A stretch of 64,000 bases of DNA from Lepeophtheirus salmonis (lineage: Eukaryota; Arthropoda; Copepoda; Siphonostomatoida; Caligidae). Shown here one piece after another: positions 47,578 through 59,369 of this stretch; position 1 is the first letter of the stretch, and each line of letters opens with the position of its first letter. Location: contig NC_052137.2 in assembly GCF_016086655.4 (NCBI RefSeq), forward strand, positions 38,770,007 through 38,834,006. The letters run 5' to 3'. A program made the translations under genes and the position numbers. A model generated the notes under the pieces. It worked only from the letters and a program-made list of their open reading frames with translations, had not been told where the DNA came from and made no database searches.

Positions 47578-48290
47578 TTAATCGTTCAAATTTATTTTGT
47601 CCCCTTCAAAGTAATCTCCATTGAATGCAATACACATATGCCAAAGATTTTCCAGTATGCAAAACCTTTTTATGGTCACATTTTCCTTTTGCTCCTTCCA
47701 CGAATTTTGTTTGATGGATTCAGTAGATTTAAACCGGGTTCCACGGAGTAGCAGTTTATGTTGGGAGAACAAAACAAAATATGAATATGGTGGTTGATCG
47801 ATGTTATTTATTGTGTGTTTGGCTTTGAATTCGCTCACAATTATGGCTTTGTGCGATGGCGCGTTATCGTTGTGTAAATTCCACTAGTTGTTCTTCCATA
47901 AAACTGGTCGTTTTGACGGATTTTCTAACGTAAACGCCTTAGTACGTCCAAATAATACTCCTTATTGATCGTTTGTAACGAATTCATGATGCGCCAGGTC
48001 GCACATATCAAGGAAAACAATGAACATCACTTTGACTTTGGAGACTACTCATATGCACGGGTTTTTAATAAAAATGATTCACCAAAGCTTTTTCTAATAT
48101 TTTCAACGCATCAGCACATGAAATTGTGCTTGCAAGACAAAATTTAAGGCAAAATCTTTTTCAATAATTTCGTTCATGTAAAAAATTGTGGAGCACTAGT
48201 GAGGTAGACTGACTTATTCAAGCTGTTGTGAGAAAACTGTTCTACAGATTGTGCTCAAACATGGCATCATAATGAAAGACAGTGCTGCCA
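47578..48290 (-). pseudogene. Mariner transposase relic, catalytic core to C-terminus
   Basis: Reading the minus strand from about 48040: VMFIVFLDMCDLAHHEF, NKEYYLDVLRRLR (frameshift and stop), then LHNDNAPSHKAIIVSEF with the second catalytic Asp, QPPYSYFVLF where the third Asp block SPDLAPCDFFLF should be, RGTRFKSTESIKQNSWKE, and the C-terminal GDYFEGDKINLND. The last part is an 86-codon open frame (47838-47578). The N-terminal DNA-binding region was not found. Confidence 0.72.
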
Positions 48291-48712
48291 ACCTAGGAAA
48301 AAAAGTTTTGAAATTCCGTGTAACTATTTTACATACGTCCATGCAGACAAACCTTGATTTATTAATATCGATCGATGAACACTGAATTTTCACTGTTTTA
48401 ATTGTTTACTAATGGGATCCCGTTCAAAAACATTGTCCCAGGGAATGAGAAGCACTCTTAGAAACTACAAAGACGATTAAGCTTTTTCAACAAATTCGGT
48501 ACATCAGACTCACCCTAATGTAAGTAGTGTATGCATTGAATCTACATAATATTATGTACAAAAATGAAAAGGTCGTGACTTATATTAAATGAATATTTTA
48601 TATGAATGTACATAATATACTTTATAAAAATAATTAACTGATTTATCATTTGATTTCATTAACAGAGGATTTCCTGAAGTATTATACAATAAATATAATG
48701 ATCAGGGGCGTT

Positions 48713-49010
48713 TGAAGGATTATATATTCTGTATATATTAAAAAATTAAAATTTTTTGGAAAAAAATTTCAAAAATTAGTAAGTGATTTAAATTTTTTAC
48801 AACAATCACATTTCAAATGACAAATTTTTTTTAAATCCACAGCTGTTCACAAAAAACTTCAAATATTAATTATTTTTTTGGAGAAAAATTTCAAAAATCT
48901 AAAACTATTTCCAAAAAATGAAATATTTTGGAAAAAAAAAAATCACAAATCCACAGCTGTTTACAAAAAAATTGAAATATTACATTTTCTAGTGAAAAGC
49001 AAAAATTTAA
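48713..49010 (-). mobile_element. CAGGGGCGTCC-ended MITE, copy I, reversed and truncated
   Basis: The left terminus CAGGGGCGTTTGAAGGATTA is followed by reverse-orientation units (CCACAGCTGTTCACAAAAA, CCACAGCTGTTTACAAAAA). It fades out near AAAGCAAAAATTTAAGTAC, where the G-rich end should begin, so that end is lost. Confidence 0.6.
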
Positions 49011-49869
49011 GTACTATAATAATTATGTTTTCCTTTGCAACGATTGTTAATGAAAAAATATACCAAATGTAGTATATATCAAAATTAAAAATATGAGGCC
49101 ATTCAACACAAAAGCAAGCTAGAATGATTAATCTGAAAATTGAGTATGGATGATATTTGTAGTCTTCCACTTATTATCGTCTACCTATCAATCAATTATT
49201 TGTATTAATCCTATTAAAGACGTCGCAAATTACGTTTAATGGAACTTCATTAATCATTACTTTGAAACAATTAGAAATTGATACATTTTATTTGAAAAGC
49301 CATATCGGGGGCAAATTAAATATTCATGAATCAAATGAAGACTTTAAAAGATATAGTTAACATTCTTAAATAACTCAACCCAGGGAATAAATTTGAATAC
49401 AAAGTCTATGATGGACCGAAATATGTTTATGAAATATTGGGAGGTATTGATATATGATGCAAAATATATATTGTACATATATATTTTTCTTCATTTTTGT
49501 TTAAGATTTTTTTTTTTGAGTTAACTCACCATATGTGTCAATAACGACTCTCTAGAATTTTAAATAAGATAATTTTTCCTGCTTTTACGAGTATTTTTGC
49601 TATCTCCTACTAAATGAAAATATGTACAGTAGGTAGACAACCTGATTCGTCACAAAGATTAGGGTATCTGTCCCTATATGGCCTAAGTACTTGAATCAAA
49701 ATAAATGAGATTGATATCCTTATGTGTTCTTATTTAATTCACCTTCGCATCCAATGCAATAGTGAGTTAATATTTATTAGTGATAATAAAAAAATAGTTT
49801 TTACTCGAAGCAACATTTACTGTCAGAGCGAGGACATAAAAGATTTTCAGTGGCATGATTAAAGGGCGA

Positions 49870-50345
49870 AAAATGTGATTTTTATGGAATTATGAAAAGA
49901 CAACTCAAAACCAATTGTCTGATATGTTTAAATACTAAATTTAACTATATATTTTATTCAATATGTCCTTCCTTCTTCACAAGCAATAACAGCCTTGAGA
50001 CGCCGGCGAACAGATTGGCGGCTCTGTACGAGGAAGGTTGTGTATATGGCGTATCGTATGACAACTCAGAGCGACTCTAAATTTGAATTAGAGGTGAGGC
50101 AGACAACCTTCTCCCAACCGCTAAACTGCAAAGTCCGGGGGGTCGAGGTCAGGGTAGGGTGGTCACCCATATTATTACTGCAGAAGTTTTGGTTCTTCTT
50201 GGCAGTATGTGACTGTAATGTACTTGTTGTTGTTGTAGGGAGTCAGGATGGAGATGCGAATTGTCTCTGCAGCCTTCTCAGGACTAACACGTGTTGCCTT
50301 TTTGCCTGTGACTCCGACATTTTGAAACTTAAAGACATGGGATGA
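49870..50345 (-). mobile_element. Tc1-like family X copy 3, internally deleted
   Basis: On the minus strand MSESQAKRQHV (near 50320) begins the N-terminal region; the sequence then jumps to YGWPPYPDLDPPDFAV (near 50150) and a decayed C-terminus (SVRRRLKAVIACEEG), ending in TATTGAATAAAATATATAG. The 3' terminal block (TTGGTTTTGAGTTGTC inverted, 49895-49915) is shared with the copy at 41955-42460. The plus-strand open frames here are shadows. Confidence 0.62.
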
Positions 50346-51063
50346 AAACAAAACTTGTGTATTTTTGTTTCAGCTATCCCTTGATTGCGTAATAAGACCG
50401 CATCATTAAAAATATTGTAATTAAATGTTACTTCAAGTTTTGTCTCCTCATCCTATAGCATGTAAAGGATCAAATTTGAATTGAATTTTATTATCTAAAG
50501 TTGAAATTAAGTCCAAATATAATTGAAATAATTGACGTAATCATCAATTCCAAATAAAAACTTTTGATTGACAATTTGACATTCACTCTGTCTCTACATA
50601 CATTTTTTTTACAAGTTACGTAATAGGTGAAAATCCCTTCTATTTTATTTTTGCAAACTTTCAATATTATATCATATGTATACGAATTATTATGTACATT
50701 TGTAGCATAAAAATATAATTTATGTGACTCCAATGACGTACGGAAAAAAAAAAATTATGGACAGAAAAGTTTTTTTTTTTTGCTTTTATCATCATCATTA
50801 TGATAGCCCTGAGAATGATGACTTTTTACTGCCAAATACATAACTACAAAAAAAAAAAAAAAAAATAGCCTCCAGCTTTTTCAATAGAATTGCATAAAGA
50901 GTTTAGATCATTTGTTTATCCATGTGAATGTATTATACAGTTATTACAAGGTACAATTACACAACTATTCTATTAATAGCGGCTTACAATAATTAAATAC
51001 TGAGCATTATTCAATCAGTATAAATAATTGTTGTACGTGTACAATTAATGACGATGCACTCCA

Positions 51064-51838
51064 TACGTCATATTTAAGTATACACTTAAATTTTGTTTTT
51101 CAGACTTTATTAAAAAAACTGGTTCGTGGAGACAGTGGAAACAAAATTAAGTTGATTTCCAGTGAATTATAAGTGAAATCCACATTTTTCATTCAATATA
51201 GCATCCCTCAGCCACAATTACATCCTCTACCCTTTTCCTTCAAGCTGCACAAACATTATAGATGTAGTCTTTAGCAAAGTAATCCATCTCACGTGGAATT
51301 CATGATGGGCTCCAAAGACCTCACAGACTCGTGGGGCTTGTTGCAGGCAGATCCCTCAACCTTTGCCTAGGTGGAATAACCCAAAGGATTAAGATCCGGG
51401 GAGCAGGGAGACCACATGTTCTTGAACATATTCGAAAGAAACCTGGTAACCCTTAGACAACCTCTTTTTATTTGTGGCCGTCGTTATGAGATGGTTCTTC
51501 TGCCTTACTCTTGATTTGCCATTGTTCTTTGTTTCCCACCTAGGCAAGACTTTCTAGTGACTGTTCCTTGTAGTTTAAATCACTTTTTAATACTAGAAAA
51601 GTTAATTCCGCTGAGGTCATTGGCAACCTCGGATGGGGGCTTCTGGTGCTTGAGTATTTCTAGCACAATATTTCTTTTTGCTTTCATTTGATCGTCTTTG
51701 AAGACATAGCCAATATTTACTAATACAAAAAAATTGCAAATTATTATTAAAGTATAACACAGCCTCACTTTTTGTAAAAATCATACCAAAACTTGAGCTG
51801 TGATCATTTTTTTCAAGTATAAACTTAAATATGACCTA
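51064..51838 (-). mobile_element. Internally deleted Tc1/mariner element with intact ends
   Basis: TIRs of about 25 bp (CGTCATATTTAAGTATACAC on the left, the inverse of GGTCATATTTAAGTTTATAC on the right) lie inside TA. The minus strand has an open frame (51768-51580) with MKAKRNIVLEILKHQKPPSE, the N-terminal helix-turn-helix, then decayed sequence to about 51480, then the C-terminal region at 51430-51180 (SPCSPDLNPLGYS, AKVEGSACNKPHESVRSLE). The central catalytic segment is missing. Confidence 0.78.
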
Positions 51839-52374
51839 TGGGGTACATTACATTATCCCGTCTTCAGATTAATACTTTTTGTCTCTATACCTCTCTGCTA
51901 TTTTACTTAATGATTATTGGGTCGAAATAGGACATATTTAGGCATCTTGTACCTCCTCAAGTATGATTTTAAGAGACAAAAATAGTACTTCATATATTTT
52001 TTAGTTTTCAATTTATCCATCAACAAATATTATGCACCTTTTTTATAATAATTTAAGAGATCTAAGTAGGTGGGGGGGGATTTATAAAAATGAGAAAATT
52101 CAATTTTAGCCCAACTTTTCTTAAGACTATATATTTTGGTAGTATGTTCGTGAAGAAAAAATAATAATTGGCTTCGAAACCCTCCCTCATACAGAGCTTT
52201 ACATTAAAGTAAATTGCTTACCTGTCCTAAAAAAACACATTTCCTTTAGCTTGAAAAGTTGTGCTTTACGCAATTTATAAGCTATAAATATTGTTTAATT
52301 TGTTAAAATAAAGCTGAACCCGAATGAATATACGATAATATTACTTGTCACATGTCAAAGAGAACTTAGGTTGC

Positions 52375-52485
52375 ATGAATTGGGATCCCTGTCCATTCGG
52401 ACAGCATATACACTGTACTAACCTGTCTGACAGAACAATTTGGCTGTCCCGGATGGTCGGACAAGTCTTAATTTAAATCCCTGTC
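52375..52485 (-). repeat. ~105-bp repeat R7, copy 2, reversed
   Basis: CATTCGGACAGCATATACAC, AACCTGTCTGACAGAACAAT and TGGTCGGACAAG are the reverse complement of 40285-40395. Unlike copy 1 it has no recognisable R6 flanks. Confidence 0.6.
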
Positions 52486-52489
52486 TTAT

Positions 52490-54615
52490 CCCTAAAATTA
52501 CTTTTAAACCCGGAATATGATTTTTTTCATCTACTTTCAAAGTAATAATAAAAAACTAAAAAACACGGGAATATCGTGATCATTAAATTCCTTATATATT
52601 TGAAGCAATAGTATATTAATAAAGTATAGTTTTAAGGTCATATTAGAGGTCAACTTTATCCAAATTTTTATTTTAGCGTGTGAACTAGGATGTCCAATTT
52701 TTACAAGTGATCTAATAGTTCATTTTCTTTTGTACTATTGATAATACAGTTATGTTTGAAATGTTTCAGTCTTCATAAACTGTTTTTGTGACATCTATAT
52801 TTATTAGAAAATAGCCTTTTGTTTACGACATTTTCTATTTGTAAAGGGATTCAAATGTTTAAAATTATGTTTATGTTGCTGAATTTCAAATGTTTTCTCT
52901 AGCAAAATATGAACCTGATTTTTCACTTGGAATAAAAACAAATCGTAAACCAACGAACTACTTCGAATACTCAAATGATTGGAAATACTATTCTGACCTC
53001 CAAATCGAATCAAATAAGTATCAGAGCTTAGTCTTAAGTTTTATTGCTAGTGGGTGAAATAATTAAAATTACTGAAATATGAACTGTACATATAGTTAGA
53101 CAACCGATTATAAGATAAACTGTTTATAAAGTAGAGTAAGAAATCAAAAATATATTTCGTAAAAAGGATTCAATATTACTGAAGGCTAACAAACTTACAT
53201 GAAAATATCATAACGAGTATTTATAATGTTCGTAATGTATATTTTGTTATTGAGGTATTTATGTAAAAGTTCATTTCCCAGATTGTATCTAGATTAATTT
53301 TGATAGTCAGCCAGAACCATATATAATATACAATAAAAAAATCTGATATATTTAGCTTTTCTTTGATAAGAAACCACATTTATCATAGGAAGTAAATTGC
53401 TCGATATTAAAAATTTGATAAAATAGCAAATTTGGGGCATGATTCGAATGATTTATTGGCTCCAATTGATTTATATCCAACTTTTAATACCCAAGATAAA
53501 GATAGTATTTAAAAAAAATGTCCTTTCATGATAGTTTCAACTTGTATGACATCACAATCAGGAACTTTACAATTGTAGGCTTTTATTAATGCTCCCCTTA
53601 CTTTGTCTAAGCAATCATTTTATACATTTATGAGCTTATTTTTGTTATTTATTATCAATCTTCTATTCACATCATCTATTGATAGAACCCTTCAGTTAGT
53701 TTAGGAAGAGCAATTACTTTTACAATTTTGTTCGAATTAATTGAAAGGCTAGCTGGGAAACACTTAAGATATCTCTGGAATTTATTGTTTCCTAATTAAA
53801 ATAAAGTTCCCTTATTTTAAGTATTAATCTATTGTTTCAACATTTGTGGATATTGCTAATCGTAGGAAAGTTTCTCATAAATAGACGCCTAACAACACAT
53901 GTCACTATTATATAAATTTAGACAAATTGACTTCCTCGAATGAGAATGAAAACAAGACTTATTGTGCCACGCCCATATTTTAAGTAAAATAATTCATTGC
54001 AAGGTAGTTAAGGAACATAATTATGACAAAACGTTAAGCCCCACGCTGAATTCTCTTCAAATTTCTGTGAATTGATTCAATGATTTATAGTTCAAATCAG
54101 GACTAAAATGTTGGTGATACAAATGATAAACTGTTTTGTAATGCTATTGTGTTGTCCAGGAACGCGATTTTTTTCCAAATATATCAAAGTCAGAAAAAAA
54201 AAAAAAAGATTATGTACTATTGTGAACTATTTTTGTTAGTATATAAATTACAAGGAAGTGAGGGGTACCCCATGGTCCCATTGGTGGAGTAAAGCCTATA
54301 GTACAAATTACTTCTTGATTCATAAAATATATACAATTTATCATCGTCAGTTTAAATACTTGACAAATATGTAGAAAAAAACCCGAAAAGAAACCAAAAT
54401 GAGTATTCAGTAGGGAGCAAAGCCTCCGCTTCAAATCAAATTGAGTTATCTATCTCAATTTTTTATAATGTTATGGCCGATTATGGCAAAGTTAATAGAA
54501 ATACAAGAAATGCATTTCTGCAAAGGTCTCCAATGGAAACGAAATCCATTAAATGTCACCAATCCTCTAAACATCTATGTTTTATTGTGTTGGTTGAGTC
54601 AAGTCTGTCTTTTTA
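52490..54615. other. No gene seen
   Basis: 2.1 kb of AT-rich DNA. The frames at 52804-53013 and 54210-54434 lack motifs. No shared repeats were recognised. Confidence 0.5.
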
Positions 54616-54621
54616 AAAGTT

Positions 54622-54913
54622 TTAGAAATACCAGATTATACTATAATGTAATAGGGCTTGCTCAAGTTTTCAATTTGATGAATTGTACCGAATTGCTAGG
54701 TAAGAAAGACGGATTTGACAAAATACGCAGCCAATCATAGCCTATAACGTCGCTATTGCTAGAGTTGTCAATTTGATGAATCGTACCAACTGCAGGGGAA
54801 GAAAAACAGATTTTGACAAAACACGCAACCACTCATACGTCAATATTAAAAAGCGGGGTCGAAGTCAAACATCAGTTGTATACGCATTATGGTACAACCT
54901 TGTATTTCTATTA
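54622..54913 (+). mobile_element. AATAGAAATACAAGG-ended MITE, copy 4
   Basis: Left TTAGAAATACCAGATTATAC and right GTACAACCTTGTATTTCTA are inverted ends. Two internal units contain TTTCAATTTGATGAATTG and GTCAATTTGATGAATCG, each followed by a GACAAAA.ACGCA block. The open frame at 54441-54740 is a chance reading of this repeat. Confidence 0.7.
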
Positions 54914-55750
54914 GCCTTGGATGATGTATTTGACCTCTCTAAATTTAATTGCCCCTGTCTGTTACCATATATATAATCTTCTTACCAAGTTTGCTCAAAA
55001 TCGACCCACCCATAACTTTGGCTTGAATCTTAGTGACTCACAAATAAACAAAGGCAAAAAATTTCCTCTCAACTTTGTTGAGGAATTAATTATAGTAAAA
55101 ATTGATTAAATTGGTATTTATAAGAAAAATTAGTTTTTAGGGGGAGAGAGATCTTTGGCCGGAAATTAAAAAGTATTTTTTTCTAGAGTGCTTAGAATAT
55201 GCTCTTACATTCGAAAATTAGGGCTAAACCGGAAAAGACCCCTTCCCCCCTCCTAGTCTAAGATGCGCTGAATAGTATTCAGCTCTATCAACTATAACAT
55301 ATCAAAATGTAGGCCTTATTCCAGTGAAGAAAACGGAAGATATTCATCTTTGATAAATAAATAAAAAAATGCACATTTTTTTCACCAGTTAAAATGGCCA
55401 AAAAGGCTCCGTTTTTATTGTCCCTAGGAAAAATAAAAATAAAAAAACGACAATAATAGAATCTAATATTGGTCATAATACTTGCTGAAAGTTCCTCAAA
55501 AATGTCTTTAAACGATCTTAAAAATGTATGTTCATACGGAGAAAATCAATGAAAATATAATCTATATTGTGTAATAGGCTTTCCTTACACAAAGTGGATT
55601 AAAAAAAATGAAATTTTTATTAAGGTAGTGCATACTTAAACATATAAAGTGTATACATATGTATATATATAACCAATATACCTATGTATGTAGGTAAAAT
55701 CCCAATGGTTTAATGAACCATGCTTGAGGCTCTTGACTCGCTTTTTATTC

Positions 55751-55775
55751 TCTCTCTTTCTCTCTCTCTCTCCCT
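55751..55775. repeat. (TC)n microsatellite
   Basis: A short dinucleotide run, CTCTCTCTTTCTCTCTCTCT, with no gene nearby. Confidence 0.8.
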
Positions 55776-56099
55776 ATGACTAAGCTCTTAAGAAGAAATG
55801 AGACAGTCTTCACATACGGAGCAATAATATGAAATATTCTTTGTTTATTATCAGAGACAATTACATACAAACATTACACTCCACAAAGTGGATAATCTAA
55901 ACTGCTCATTGGAGGCGGTTTATGCATCCATCCATTCATAGGTAGGTAGGTATATCTGCATACATATCGTATACCTATGCTTAAATAGATTACAAAATAC
56001 AGGGTCGATGCAATATTTTGACTCATTTAAAAAAAAAATTGCAAAACAATGCTTAACATCTATAATGATTTATTAAATCAAAAAATTCAAACACTATTT

Positions 56100-56400
56100 G
56101 AAACTTTTTGGCTTCGAATTCTACTCAAAGTATGCACCTCCATTGGCAATTATCTTTCTCCAGCCAGGGCCTGAACCTGCTGTAGGTGTGCTCAATCTAG
56201 TCCCTGGGCAACTTGTTGAAAATCACAATGATACACTGGTTTCATTTGGCCACCTTGTTTTATGATGTTCGGTTGTATCTTGTTCAATTGCACTCCACAG
56301 GTGGATAAGTCACAGGGATTGCAGTTGGGGCTGTTGGGAGTCCCGATGTTGGGGCTAATGTAGTTATCGAAGTTCTTAGAAAGCCATATTTGGTACATGT
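56100..56400 (-). pseudogene. Tc1/mariner C-terminal relic, minus strand
   Basis: The minus-strand frame (56398-56192) contains PNSPNCNPCDLSTCGVQL, a decayed SPDxNPxDxxVWGVxE block, and then VAQGLD, AHLQQVQALAGE in a shifted frame. The adjoining minus-strand frame at 56591-56376 is not confidently transposase. The relic lies tail-out relative to a second relic at 56930-57178. Confidence 0.5.
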
Positions 56401-56929
56401 GGGCTAAAAAAATGACAAATGACCCTAATGGTCTTCATTGTGTTTCTCACCATGTAGACACCCTTCATGAGATCACAATCCTTTGAACCGTCCTGAATCA
56501 TCATAACCGCGGTTATTCTTTTCCACTGGTTGGACGGGTCATTATGTGCAATATTATCAAGTATCAAAAATATCTCATCGACCTTGTACAAGGTGGGGAT
56601 ATAATATCCCGAACAGGTTTAGACCTAAATATCTTGACAACCCTAAAATCAATCTTTATAAAAGGTTGCTCATCAGATTTAAGCCACAAAACTATATTAA
56701 AAAAAATACAAAACCCTTTAGATGTTCCCCGAATTCAAACACCGTGTGGACATTGTTGTGCTCGGCGCACGTACAAAGACGCCAATAACTCCATAGATAA
56801 TGTTGTTAAAGAGTTTAAATTGATGTTATCAGATCTGGTGTCGGTATAAAAATTTAAAATGGTGCATTTTATCCCAATCGGGTGATTAGATTCCGGATTT
56901 ATTCCGGAAAACCCAACATTTTTAATTCC

Positions 56930-57178
56930 TTTATGCCCTAGCCAAATGGCATGTTGCCTCCTAATTTGCCGGATCTGTAACCTTTGGACTACTATGTGAG
57001 AGGCGTCTTGGAGGGAGAGTCCAATAAACCTTCACATAATATTGTTGATTCCTTGCGGGCTTCTATTCTAGAGACAATGTCCAGCATGGACAAGGAGTTC
57101 CTCATCAAGGTATGTGACGGGTTCAGGGCTATATTAGAGGATGTGGATGAAGCTGGGGGTAGCTGGTTTAAGTAAATG
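56930..57178 (+). pseudogene. Tc1/mariner C-terminal relic, plus strand
   Basis: The plus strand reads NLPDL then PLDYYVRGVLEGESNKPSHN (SPDLNPLDYYVWGVLE in its relatives) and DSLRASILETMSSMDKEF to a TAA near 57175. This C-terminal block is well kept and its last 63 codons are open. No N-terminal or central transposase precedes it; the 56600-56900 stretch upstream is unidentified. Confidence 0.62.
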
Positions 57179-57289
57179 CCTTTACTGGAATAGACTCCGA
57201 TATGTTAGGTCAAAATATTTTGTGAATTGCTAAATAAATTTTTGGAAATGAATTGTAATATCCTTAAATTCTCCGGATTCAAAATCCCA

Positions 57290-57488
57290 ATCCTGTGCTT
57301 CAAATCCATTTGTGAATAGCTATGGATTTTCGATTTTTTTTCCCCAATAATTTAATATTTGAAATTTTATCTAAACAGCTCTGGTTTTTTTTTCAAAAAA
57401 TGTAATTTTTGGATAAAATTTTTTTATTACAAAAAAAAGCCTCCCCCAAAAAAAAAAAAGTACATATATAATCCTGCGGATGCCCCTG
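57290..57488 (+). mobile_element. CAGGGGCGTCC-ended MITE, copy J, 5'-truncated
   Basis: Only the right part remains: GTGAATAGCTATGGATTTT, more AT-rich units, a CCTCCCCC run and the terminus CCTGCGGATGCCCCTG. The left end is absent, so the start is approximate. Confidence 0.6.
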
Positions 57489-57489
57489 C

Positions 57490-59290
57490 AACTGATATTA
57501 ACAAGGTCTTAATTTAGTAGTGTCATATATATTGCTCTCACCTTCTCATTGCCCTCTTACAAAAATCCCATCTCTATTTATCATCTATTATTACTCTATA
57601 AACTATCCTTCAATTATAATGGCAAAATGACATGTGCTGTTACTCTTTATAGTTATTTATTGCAATTAAAAAAATGTGGACTAAAAATATACACTTGGAT
57701 GATAATGGAAAAAGCTTGAAGAATTTGAAATTGTTAATTTTCTGTGCTTTTAAAGCTTAGAATTGCTAAATAAATTTACCTCTAAATGAACAAATTGTTG
57801 GTGGTGGTTATAGGGGGGTTATGGGGGTATCATGAATATGAGTGACAGCCTAATATGTAAAGAATCTGTATGTAAATTTTTATTTCAGACTGCTATGATC
57901 ATTGACATTGACTCTGTCAATTCTTCACTTCTTTTATTTGTCTGGAGGTCGTCAGCAACTACTTCAATACTCACATTTTATTTATGTAGCTTTGATGTAA
58001 GGCTTAGTGAAGTAATACAATGGGTCACATCCATCTGCTCATAAGATTACAAGATGTCTAATCCTCGTAATTGCTCCTACATCACACTTATGCAACTCCT
58101 CTTTTTAGGCATTATATTTCTTTTTTTATTGTATATTGTATCTCTCAATATTATGTATGTATGTACCTCGTTTTGGATTCAACTATAAAATTAAAGATTA
58201 TTTCCATTGAGATATATACGAAGACAGGGCGTTTACATACATATATATGGTCAATGTGTATGTTCAAATTAAATTTTTGACGAAATGCAAAGAATATAAT
58301 ATAAAGTTGTACAAAAAACTCAATTTAAAGACCTACAAAGACGCCTTGGCACGTAGGGCGGGAAAAAATATTATATTTATATCAATAAAATGTACTTGAA
58401 AATTATATATCTCCACCTAACCTTTGATATAAGGTTGTGTGTATTTTGTTCAAACGCATAAGTTGTATTCAGAATGTACATATCTATTTGTTGTAATTGA
58501 ATTTAAAAGTTGCTCTTTATTTAGACCAATATTTCTTGAGATAATCAAACACGTGGAGCACATCTTTGAGCATAATTCACGATTAAAATTTGCAAATAGA
58601 TAACATAAACATAAATTTCGGTGCACACTTGGCTATTCTCCCGAGTGTACATTTTGAAAAACACTGATTGAGATAAAAAATGTGATAATATTCTATTTTT
58701 GTACCTACTGTGTTCACTATAAACTACCCCCTCCCCCAAATATATATTAGGTTATTAAAAATCCCTTAACGCCATTCATTTTGGCAACATTTATAACCAT
58801 ACAACATTTGTTCCAAACCAACAGATATATTTGCAGAATGCCATTAAATAAATATGCTGATAACAGTATCAAACAAATATCAACACTGAAATATTTTGTA
58901 TAGTTTTTGTTAAATTTGCATAATATTAGGTCTAAAGTAGGTACAAAGTAGAGTAGTAAACAAGCCTATGCTTAAGCTTAGCCTAGATTATGAAGGGACT
59001 GTTCAAAACATTCCAAAACTTGGGCATGGCTTGTCACATTAGTATAGTTGAATAGTTTGTAAAGAGCGTGAGAAGAAAGACAAGAGGGATATATATGGTA
59101 TATCTGAATTAATATCATTGCTAATTTAACCTGGAGAGGGGTGAGAAAATGAATTACTACTATGAAGAGAAGAACCTTCTACATTTAAGAAAGCATGGAA
59201 AATATTGTATTTACATTTAAATTCATACAAGAGGAGGACTCAAAAATTAGAATACTCTTCGTGGCCGTCTAGCCTCAGTTCTAAAAGTCT
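57490..59290. other. No gene seen
   Basis: AT-rich with several 60-70-codon accidental frames. From about 58930 a stretch (AACAAGCC, GATTATGAAGGGA) matches 25570-25610 and marks the left flank of the repeat that holds the 59370 transposon. Confidence 0.5.
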
Positions 59291-59369
59291 GACAATTTGT
59301 ACTTGACGCCATTCAAAACATTTGACAAAAAGCTACAATTTGATGTTTGTTTTATTTTTGTTCGATCAA

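Noticed and set aside
48278..48300. CAGTGCTGCCAACC, resembling a hAT end
   Set aside because: No inverted partner or duplication found; it lies at the edge of a mariner relic.
49995..50345. 116-codon plus-strand frame
   Set aside because: It is antisense to an internally deleted Tc1 transposase that reads correctly on the minus strand.
56544..56849. 101-codon plus-strand frame between two transposase relics
   Set aside because: Two overlapping plus-strand frames of similar length compete here and neither resembles transposase; chance or relic cannot be told apart.
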